Origin: a virus
Virus record (IMG/VR): IMGVR_UViG_3300027749_000171
Span: 1-48,279 of that record
Strand: one strand, 5' to 3'
DNA: 48,279 nt
In this document: piece by piece, positions 42,853 to 48,279 of the stretch
Numbering within the stretch: the stretch's first letter is position 1
Layout of the letters: each line of letters starts with the position of its first letter
The notes under the pieces: generated by a model
What the model saw: the letters and a program-made list of their open reading frames with translations, nothing else
Database searches by the model: none
What the model was told of the DNA's origin: nothing
Position numbers and translations under genes: made by a program

Positions 42853-42870
42853 CGACGAGTTACCTCGTCG
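42853..42870 (-). terminator. perfect hairpin between two virion genes
   Basis: CGACGAG (42853-42859) is perfectly complementary to CTCGTCG (42864-42870), with TTAC between. In minus-strand sense a TTTAATCC follows, so it is a weak terminator at best. It takes the place where a Shine-Dalgarno for the 270-residue gene would be expected, so attenuation or translational control is possible. Confidence 0.5.
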
Positions 42871-42876
42871 CCCCTA

Positions 42877-43404
42877 TTAGGTTGTAGCCAAACGAATTAA
42901 CGCTAGAGTCGTGCTGTTTGTTGGCATCGTCAATGTGAAGTTGCCAGCAGTAATGGTTTGTGATCCAAATGTGTGAATACTAATGACTTTGCCGCTTTGT
43001 GTTGAGTTGTACAACACCATCGTATCAAACGCTGTGGTCAAAGTTACAGATGAGTAAGTAATGCTTGCTGAAGGAGTCCAATAAGCCACACCCGCTGTAG
43101 AAGACGAGTTAGTTGCTGTAGGAGCAGTTGCATTAGTTACTGTTACGCCGCCTGCGGTATATCCAGTGCCTGACACTTCAGCCGTGCCAATGTTGGATGT
43201 AGAAGGTGTGCCTGTACCGGGAGTACCGACGTTAGTCTGGCTAGCGTTAACCGTACCAGAAGCCAATACCAACAAAGCTTTTAGTGTGTCAGTAGTAGGT
43301 GCGGTCAAGCTAGTACGAGAAACTAGAGTCACAGACCCTAGTTGATGTCCGCCAACCAAAAGTTCACCCATAAAAGAGGTGGCCATTGCCTGAGTATTTG
43401 CCAT
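42877..43404 (-). CDS. virion protein, Ser/Thr-rich
   Basis: This 175-residue protein opens MANTQAMATSFMGELLVGGHQLGSVTLVSRTSLTAPTTDTLKALL and is then Ser/Thr/Ala-rich beta (STAGVAYWTPSASITYSSVTL). The ending DTMVLYNSTQSGKVISIHTFGSQTI also suits a beta sandwich. It is probably a head or tail decoration protein. No specific family is recognised. Confidence 0.65.
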   Translation of the reverse strand: MANTQAMATSFMGELLVGGHQLGSVTLVSRTSLTAPTTDTLKALLVLASGTVNASQTNVGTPGTGTPSTSNIGTAEVSGTGYTAGGVTVTNATAPTATNSSSTAGVAYWTPSASITYSSVTLTTAFDTMVLYNSTQSGKVISIHTFGSQTITAGNFTLTMPTNSTTLALIRLATT

Positions 43405-43413
43405 GATAGTTCC

Positions 43414-43608
43414 TTATGTAAGAGATGCTGCTTCAGCAAACAGCGGTGGAGAAGTTTTTAAACGAACATGCGCGGAGCGGTGAACAAGTTCACCATCAAG
43501 CCAATATTCAGTCCAAGTGGTGTATTCAATATCATTATCGACTGAACCCTCTCTTTTCTCAAGAAGAGATTCGTCCATCTCGCCTTTAGTTGTAGTTACA
43601 AATGCCAT
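43414..43608 (-). CDS. hypothetical small protein
   Basis: This 64-residue protein (MAFVTTTKGEMDESLLEKREG..., TTWTEYWLDGELVHRSAHVRLK) looks like a compact beta domain. The stop sits just before the 175-residue gene. No family is recognised. Confidence 0.62.
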   Translation of the reverse strand: MAFVTTTKGEMDESLLEKREGSVDNDIEYTTWTEYWLDGELVHRSAHVRLKTSPPLFAEAASLT

Positions 43609-44033
43609 TATGAAATCCTTATGATTGCTGATGTGTTTGTTATTGCGGGGAACTGTACGGTAAATGTGTTGATACTTGTTTTGTCATTACCAAAATCCAG
43701 CACGCAAACGGCAGGATTACCGCTACCACTTAAATAGATTAACGCACCCCTAGCGGTAATTGCGCCTGTCCAAGCAGCGTTGTTAAATGAGATGTATGCG
43801 GTTGTTCCACTTGCTCCCACAGTAGGAGTCTGGGCAATTACCAAAGTTTGACCACCAGCAACATAATTTCCCCCCGACGTTTCCCCAACAGCAGTATAAG
43901 CCGCTGTAGTCGCATCTAAGGTAGCCGAGTTGGTATAAAGAGCAATCTTAAACGTACCACTTGTAAAGTTGTACGTCCCATTCATTAACCCCGTCTTAAA
44001 GACGTTGCAGGTAAAGTTGCCCGTAAAAGCCAT
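43608..44033 (-). CDS. virion protein, beta-rich
   Basis: This 141-residue protein starts MAFTGNFTCNVFKTGLMNGTYNF and continues with alternating Thr/Ser/Tyr strands (TFKIALYTNSATLDATTAAYTAVGETSG). It ends in SINTFTVQFPAIT. Proteins of this outline occur next to connector genes in podovirus-like phages. One-base overlaps join it to both neighbours. Confidence 0.65.
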   Translation of the reverse strand: MAFTGNFTCNVFKTGLMNGTYNFTSGTFKIALYTNSATLDATTAAYTAVGETSGGNYVAGGQTLVIAQTPTVGASGTTAYISFNNAAWTGAITARGALIYLSGSGNPAVCVLDFGNDKTSINTFTVQFPAITNTSAIIRIS

Positions 44034-44728
44034 TAAGTCACCGCCTGTCTATATTGACCAGAACGATATGCGTCTTGACGTTCCATACCATCGCCAAGGC
44101 GTTTAGCAAGAGCAAGAGCTTCTTTGTATTTGCCATCGTATAAGGCAAGCATGTCAGTCTCGCCCTTCATATATGTATAGGCTTCCACCAAAGAACCGTA
44201 CAACAGTACAGTATCAAAATTGTCCCCTAGCCAAGACGTGCCCGCAGTTGTAATTGACGTGGGGTAATAGTAAAAATGTAGTTCGGCTGTATATACAGTA
44301 TCAGGTGTTGGGCCAAGAATAAACGTCAGTTCATTTGTAATTGCGTTACCAACAATAGCAGGACCAAACAACGCGTAGTACTTAGGTTGCCCCGAAGATG
44401 TTGGATCTGGATACGCTTCCCTAATAAAGTTAACGTCTTTGTTTAGAAGGTATGTATAAACACCAGATGAATCAATAACTGCTAAAGAATATGTAGCAAG
44501 ATAATCATCTGGGGCTTTAAGGTACTTATTGTTTGCCTGAAGATTACCCGTCATGTTTTTACGCAATGAGGGAAACTGCACCGTGTTGTAGATGCGCTGC
44601 TCCGCTTGCTGAATAAAGCGGTTAATTTGTTCAGTAGTCGTGTCTGTTGACCCGCTTGCTAGGTCAAAAGCTGGAAAATTATTTTCCGTATACGACTGAA
44701 TAGCATCGTACAACTCTTGGTAAGTCAT
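44033..44728 (-). CDS. head-tail adaptor protein (P22 gp4/SU10-type)
   Basis: This 231-residue protein has a helical N-terminus (MTYQELYDAIQSYTENNFPAFD), then INRFIQQAEQRIYNTVQFPSLRKN and PDDYLATYSLAVID. It ends with a DNFDTVLLYGSLVEAYTYMKGETDMLALYDGKYKEALALAK helix pair. This matches the phage adaptor family that sits under the portal. It places the connector here, although the portal itself is outside the window. Confidence 0.78.
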   Translation of the reverse strand: MTYQELYDAIQSYTENNFPAFDLASGSTDTTTEQINRFIQQAEQRIYNTVQFPSLRKNMTGNLQANNKYLKAPDDYLATYSLAVIDSSGVYTYLLNKDVNFIREAYPDPTSSGQPKYYALFGPAIVGNAITNELTFILGPTPDTVYTAELHFYYYPTSITTAGTSWLGDNFDTVLLYGSLVEAYTYMKGETDMLALYDGKYKEALALAKRLGDGMERQDAYRSGQYRQAVT

Positions 44729-44731
44729 GTT

Positions 44732-44998
44732 TTAGCCCATTGGACCGCGAGCCATTACGCCTTTGGTAGCTGCGCCAGTACCGCGAATTTTGATTCCGTC
44801 AGTCTTTATTGGTTCATTACCAGCGGATTTGCTGATGTTACCAACGCTCACGTCGTAAGAATCTAACTTACTACGGTTAGGCTCTTTGCCGGGGTTTGCT
44901 TCGACAGTAACGCTTTTACCAGACATATTGTGTGGTTGGGCATAAGTGCTGGCAGAACCAACTTCTTTACCCATTACTTTTTTGCTAAATGTAGCCAT
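44732..44998 (-). CDS. hypothetical small Gly/Lys-rich protein
   Basis: This 88-residue protein (MATFSKKVMGKEVGSASTYAQPHNM..., KTDGIKIRGTGAATKGVMARGPMG) ends with a Gly-rich, basic tail. Phage particles often contain such short proteins. The start overlaps the stop of the upstream gene by one base. Confidence 0.62.
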   Translation of the reverse strand: MATFSKKVMGKEVGSASTYAQPHNMSGKSVTVEANPGKEPNRSKLDSYDVSVGNISKSAGNEPIKTDGIKIRGTGAATKGVMARGPMG

Positions 44999-45207
44999 TA
45001 CTTGCTCCCTTGATTTTTAGCACGGGAAAGGTTACGTCCAAATTTCATACGATCTTCAGATGTAGGGCCACCTTTTTTGAGTTTCAAAGTAGTACCTTTA
45101 CCACCTTTATGCTCTTGCATGTCGTGTTGCTTAAAGGCTTTTTTGATCATTGCCTTGTCTTGCTTCACGTCCATTTTCATATCTTCTTTGCTGTCACTTT
45201 TTGCCAT
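44998..45207 (-). CDS. hypothetical small Lys-rich protein
   Basis: This 69-residue protein starts at ATG 45207 behind AGGAG; the TTG two codons earlier lacks spacing. It is very Lys-rich (MAKSDSKEDMKMDVKQDKAMIKKAF, GKGTTLKLKKGG), with an end EDRMKFGRNLSRAKNQGSK. It is probably disordered or DNA-binding. Confidence 0.62.
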   Translation of the reverse strand: MAKSDSKEDMKMDVKQDKAMIKKAFKQHDMQEHKGGKGTTLKLKKGGPTSEDRMKFGRNLSRAKNQGSK

Positions 45208-45216
45208 GTTCAACTC

Positions 45217-45606
45217 CTAAGTTGTTGCTACCGTAACTGTACCCAATTGCACCGCTAAAGCCAAGTTATTTGGAGTTAGTTCGGCATCGAAAAATGATGA
45301 CCCACCTACTGGGTTCCATCCCCATTGAATTATCCTACTTCCGCCCCCGTTATAACCATCAGCAAGATTACCAGAAACTTGGTAACTTACGTCAGGACGA
45401 GGCTCGCGCACCGCCTGTGGGTCATTAACAGGATAGAGTCCAAGAGACAACTGCGGCTGATCTGGATCCCAGCAAGACTGACAAACCTTGATCTGAAACA
45501 GCTTAGTCTTGATGACTTCCTTCTTCAGTTGGCTAAGTTTGTACCTCTGCCCACATCGGTCACATTCCGCAATTGAATACTTACCAGAAGCAAACTTACT
45601 AGGCAT
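45217..45606 (-). CDS. zinc-ribbon virion-region protein
   Basis: This 129-residue protein has CDRCGQRYKLSQLKKEV and, 20 residues later, VCQSCWDP, a CxxC...CxxC zinc ribbon (about 15-45). A P/G-rich tail follows (QWGWNPVGGSSFFDAE). It lies between the neck-type gene and small basic proteins. Function unknown. Confidence 0.68.
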   Translation of the reverse strand: MPSKFASGKYSIAECDRCGQRYKLSQLKKEVIKTKLFQIKVCQSCWDPDQPQLSLGLYPVNDPQAVREPRPDVSYQVSGNLADGYNGGGSRIIQWGWNPVGGSSFFDAELTPNNLALAVQLGTVTVATT

Positions 45607-45614
45607 AGCTCACC

Positions 45615-46538
45615 TTAGTAGAACAACTGCCTAGGAACAAACCGATCCGACGCCTTCTCCCTATCCTCTTGAGACGCTAACAGCCACTGCTGTTCATACT
45701 CAGACTTAAGAAAAATAATACGTTCAGGATTTGCATCCGCACGTTTAGCCGCGATATAAAACGCTAGCCCTGCCACCAGACAAGGGATTAAACGGAATGG
45801 GATATCTTCTACGTTTACGCCATTACCAGCATCTTGTAGACGGCGCAGACGCCAATAAACAAACACATAGTTACCGCCCGAATTAGGCGTAGGCCATACG
45901 TTGATACAAGGCAAATTCTGTACATAGATAGCCGCGCCAGTAGTGTGGGCTGCGGCTGTAGTGTTACTTTGTCCACGGTTACAGTTCAGTAACTGATTCC
46001 CGCTGATATTGCAATAGCTAATAGTTTCTGAATCAATCTTAATAAATCCAGTTGTAGTCAAACCAGAAGCGTTGCTGACTGTGATTGTAGTGTCTGTACT
46101 AGTAATCGTGCCGTTTAAGGTCACAGATGTAGCGTTTGTTTGGGCAGTTTGGCGGTTTATCCAAACTTGGATGGGGCGACCATTAGCAAGTTTGTTTGGG
46201 ATAGTTGAGTAAGTTGACTCAGAGATACGTGTGATGTTGATATCACTTTGGGTACTAGCAGTACCATTGTTTTGGCGAATAACGTGGTCAAGAAGATCAA
46301 TCGTGTCATCTGGGATCGGATAGATGTTTTGACCAGTATTTAGAACGATCTGACCTTCTTGAATAGTCCAAAGGTTGATACCCCTGTTTGCCCATTCAAT
46401 CGTCAATAGATTAAGCGAACGACGTGCAGTACGAAACTCATAACCAGTACGAACCTCAATACCGGCCCGCTCATACGCCTCCTCAACGATGTCATTGAGG
46501 TCTAGATTAAAAGTAGCTGTACCGGCGGTATATGCCAT
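45615..46538 (-). CDS. connector or tail-tubular structural protein
   Basis: This 307-residue protein opens with MAYTAGTATFNLDLNDIVEEAYERAGIEVRTGYEFRTARRSLN and LLTIEWANRGINLWTI. I recall this segment from other environmental phages as a neck or tail-tube component. An Ig-like insertion of Thr/Ser-rich strands (about 135-200) and a C-terminal SEYEQQWLLASQEDREKASDRFVP helix follow. The fold and position beside the adaptor suggest a collar or tubular protein. Confidence 0.72.
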   Translation of the reverse strand: MAYTAGTATFNLDLNDIVEEAYERAGIEVRTGYEFRTARRSLNLLTIEWANRGINLWTIQEGQIVLNTGQNIYPIPDDTIDLLDHVIRQNNGTASTQSDINITRISESTYSTIPNKLANGRPIQVWINRQTAQTNATSVTLNGTITSTDTTITVSNASGLTTTGFIKIDSETISYCNISGNQLLNCNRGQSNTTAAAHTTGAAIYVQNLPCINVWPTPNSGGNYVFVYWRLRRLQDAGNGVNVEDIPFRLIPCLVAGLAFYIAAKRADANPERIIFLKSEYEQQWLLASQEDREKASDRFVPRQLFY

Positions 46539-46786
46539 TATCTAGCAGCCTTCATGTTATCTATTAAATTAGGATACGGACGACCAGCGACTTTAGCCGA
46601 AGCTTTAGCTGAAGCTTTTTTTGCTGGCGACAGCTTCTTATGCTTTTTAGCTGGGTTTGGTTTATCCCAAACTTCGCCGCCTTTCTTATATACCTCTACG
46701 TCATTCGGGTTGTCCTTGCGAACAACCGTCTTGGCTTTAGGCATTTTAGAGGCACGGACATCGCCCATACCACGACTCGCCATCAT
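46538..46786 (-). CDS. small basic, possibly DNA-binding protein
   Basis: This 82-residue protein has a Lys/Ala tail region (KKHKKLSPAKKASAKASAKVAGRP) like histone-type or minor nucleoid proteins. Two in-frame ATGs (46786, 46783) compete. The TAATG junction with the connector gene suggests coupling. Confidence 0.6.
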   Translation of the reverse strand: MMASRGMGDVRASKMPKAKTVVRKDNPNDVEVYKKGGEVWDKPNPAKKHKKLSPAKKASAKASAKVAGRPYPNLIDNMKAAR

Positions 46787-47025
46787 TTTTTAGCCTTTGC
46801 GTATCCACCACCGCACATGACCATAGTGCCACGGGTCTTGCCTTTTTGAGCAATACCATCTGCGCGAGATGAGGCAGAGCCACCAGAAGCCATTTTCTTA
46901 ACTGGCTTTGGCATAGGTTTAGGTTCTTTTTCAACCCTAATACCACTACCAGCGGCTGGAACTTTATAGTCTTTAACGACTGGTTCGTCCACTGGGGTGT
47001 AGTCTGGATATTTAACATCAGCCAT
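46783..47025 (-). CDS. small Gly-motif virion-region protein
   Basis: This 80-residue protein has a Pro-rich middle (EKEPKPMPKPVKKMASGG) and SSRADGIAQKGKTRGT. The motif KKMASGG..RADGIA.KGKT recurs in the next gene (47035-47445), and KSMASGG recurs in the 1038-residue protein. TAAGGAG precedes the ATG. Confidence 0.65.
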   Translation of the reverse strand: MADVKYPDYTPVDEPVVKDYKVPAAGSGIRVEKEPKPMPKPVKKMASGGSASSRADGIAQKGKTRGTMVMCGGGYAKAKK

Positions 47026-47034
47026 GATGACTCC

Positions 47035-47445
47035 TTAGCAAGCTCCGCCAGAGCCCATTTTGATTTGTTTAGCCTTGGTCTTGCCTTTAGATGCGATACC
47101 GTCAGCCGAACGAACAAAGCCGCCAGAAGCCATTTTCTTGACTTTACCGCCGCCCTTCATCATTCCCATACCACCACCCATGCCAGTAGTGCTACCAGCC
47201 ATAGCGGGTTTAGCCATAGGAGTAAGAGCTTTCATACCGTCTTTAGCGGTACTCATGCCGGGTTTCATCGTTGGTTTGCCCATTTTTGTAGCCATTTCAC
47301 CACCTCGTTTAAATGTTTTGCCTTTATCGGCAGTTGAAAAATCTTTACCCACAGACTGTGGGACTCCTGCTTTCTTGGCAAACGCGGCATTGTGAGCCAC
47401 GGCTTCCATGAAATTGTGTTGCTTTTTACTTGTGCTTGGCATCAT
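47035..47445 (-). CDS. DUF3008-like protein
   Basis: This 136-residue protein begins MMPSTSKKQHNFMEAVAHNAAFAKKAGVPQSVGKDF, which is the DUF3008 pattern. It continues into a Met/Gly/Lys-rich tail ending KKMASGGFVRSADGIASKGKTKAKQ. The tail is shared with its neighbour at 46783-47025. A second in-frame ATG (47442) is possible. It starts inside the previous stop (TAAATGATG). Confidence 0.72.
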   Translation of the reverse strand: MMPSTSKKQHNFMEAVAHNAAFAKKAGVPQSVGKDFSTADKGKTFKRGGEMATKMGKPTMKPGMSTAKDGMKALTPMAKPAMAGSTTGMGGGMGMMKGGGKVKKMASGGFVRSADGIASKGKTKAKQIKMGSGGAC

Positions 47446-47678
47446 TTACCCGCTTGAATAAGCTGATCAATTTTTGCTTCAAGTTTGTTAAAGCGTTGGT
47501 CAATGTGGTCAGTAATTCTTTGCACTTCTGAATTAGTTGCGTAGTCACGTGCTACCTCCTCGCGTGTCCGGTTGAGCAGGATTTCCACCCGCTTAAGCTC
47601 GTCTGACTTATCTTTCCATACCCATATGAGTACAGCAGAGAAAGCGGACAAGATTGAGTTCCATATAACCATTTCCAT
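47442..47678 (-). CDS. membrane-anchored coiled-coil protein
   Basis: This 78-residue protein has a short N-terminal hydrophobic span (IWNSILSAFSAVLIWVW) followed by a charged coiled coil (SDELKRVEILLNRTREEVARDY..., IDQRFNKLEAKIDQLIQ). It is like XhlA-type holin accessories. It lies in the virion region, far from the holin, so another membrane role is possible. Confidence 0.64.
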   Translation of the reverse strand: MEMVIWNSILSAFSAVLIWVWKDKSDELKRVEILLNRTREEVARDYATNSEVQRITDHIDQRFNKLEAKIDQLIQAGK

Positions 47679-47924
47679 TTAACACTTCCAAGCCCGCAGG
47701 CTTTTGTTAATTCTAGAGTTCGGGTCTTTCGCTGTTTTTGCGGATGTCAGCTTTTTCTTCATACCTTCCATTCTGGCGCAGAAAGAGTCTTTCCTTGATC
47801 CGCCTTCTGGTTGCGGAGGTTTCAAGTTGTGCCCTTCTTTCTTCGCAGAGGCTCGGCCCTTGGCATTTAAGCCCCCATTTGGATTCTTGCCTTCTTTGCG
47901 TTGCCATGCTGGTGATTTAGCCAT
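47679..47924 (-). CDS. DUF6321-like protein
   Basis: This 81-residue protein has SPAWQRKEGKNPNGGLNAKGRASAK and EGHNLKPPQPEGG, followed by RKDSFCARMEGM and LRAWKC. This is the pattern of a short conserved phage family I know as DUF6321. Function unknown. It overlaps the upstream gene by eight bases. Confidence 0.7.
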   Translation of the reverse strand: MAKSPAWQRKEGKNPNGGLNAKGRASAKKEGHNLKPPQPEGGSRKDSFCARMEGMKKKLTSAKTAKDPNSRINKSLRAWKC

Positions 47925-48279
47925 TTACAACTTTCAAACGTGACTCTCGAATATTCTCGAGCAATGGTATAACAACATTCTCTCGGAAGTTATTAGTGAA
48001 CGATTCGCTACCAATATGTGGGAGGCTGATGTCTACGTCAATGTGGACTGTAAAGCCCATGTCTGTTGCTCTGTCGCAGAACAAGTAGTCTTCGCCAACA
48101 TACTGGTCATCTCTAATATCAAAGTCAAACAGAGAATACATTCTCTCGCCTGTAGCCTTGTTCTTGTATGACCACTCAGGATGTGCTTCACCCATCTTCT
48201 CAATGACGTGACGCTGAATTAACATGAAGCCAGTTCCAATACGCTTGACACGCATCATTGAGCCATCAAACTCTAGATC
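47917..48279 (-). CDS. glycosyltransferase-like protein, 5'-truncated
   Basis: The frame stays open to the right edge (DLEFDGS before the first Met at 48258), so the N-terminus is missing. The visible residues read RIGTGFMLIQRHVIEKM, FDFDIRDDQYVGEDYLFCDRATDMGFTVHIDVDISLPHIGS. This is the C-terminal half of GT-A glycosyltransferases from phages and bacteria, with the EDY..CDR and H-I-G-S patterns. Substrate unknown; sugar modification of virions or DNA are options. Confidence 0.75.
   Translation of the reverse strand, partial: DLEFDGSMMRVKRIGTGFMLIQRHVIEKMGEAHPEWSYKNKATGERMYSLFDFDIRDDQYVGEDYLFCDRATDMGFTVHIDVDISLPHIGSESFTNNFRENVVIPLLENIRESRLKVVNG

Overview
The window is a large piece of a tailed dsDNA bacteriophage genome (Caudoviricetes). 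It most resembles uncultured freshwater podovirus-type phages. The grounds are a family A DNA polymerase, a primase-helicase, a P22 gp4/SU10-type adaptor protein, a cluster of short virion and tail-fibre genes, a 2409-residue polyvalent virion protein, and a holin/M15-endolysin cassette. I saw no tRNA, integrase, transposon or CRISPR array. The host cannot be named from the sequence. Terminase, portal and capsid genes are absent, so they should lie beyond the right edge.

Layout: there are two convergent blocks. Bases 1-17798 are transcribed rightward and carry early and replication genes. Bases 48279-17795 are transcribed leftward and carry late genes. The two blocks meet on one TTAA tetranucleotide that supplies both stop codons. 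Almost every gene overlaps or abuts its neighbour, often by ATGA.

Plus strand, 1-7.5 kb: a DUF3150-like protein (cut by the left edge), a MoxR-type AAA+ ATPase, a small membrane protein and an HExxH-metallopeptidase/VWA protein form a compact set. Several unknown genes follow, including a second HExxH protein and a 34-residue membrane miniprotein too short for usual gene calling. Then come a VRR-NUC nuclease and a DUF3310 protein. 7.5-17.8 kb: a zinc-ribbon protein, a probable overlapping gene, Pol A (Leu at the 762-equivalent position), a Cas4/RecB-like nuclease, an HNH-like protein, an SNF2-type helicase, a possible ssDNA-binding protein, an HTH protein and an AEP primase/DUF927 helicase. 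G/C-run hairpins punctuate the gaps.

Minus strand, from 48.3 kb downward: a partial glycosyltransferase, small basic and Gly-rich proteins, connector/adaptor proteins, and a long run of short tail or fibre proteins. These include an 11 x 20-residue repeat protein, three FN3-containing fibres and a DUF1566-like receptor-binding candidate. Then a 2OG-Fe(II) oxygenase, the lysis cassette with an added small membrane coiled-coil gene, a tail structural protein, a cupin, and three large virion proteins of 623, 1038 and 2409 residues.

Putative division of labour: the plus block takes over the cell and replicates and recombines DNA. The minus block builds the particle and lyses the host. The MoxR/VWA/zincin cluster is the least explained part.
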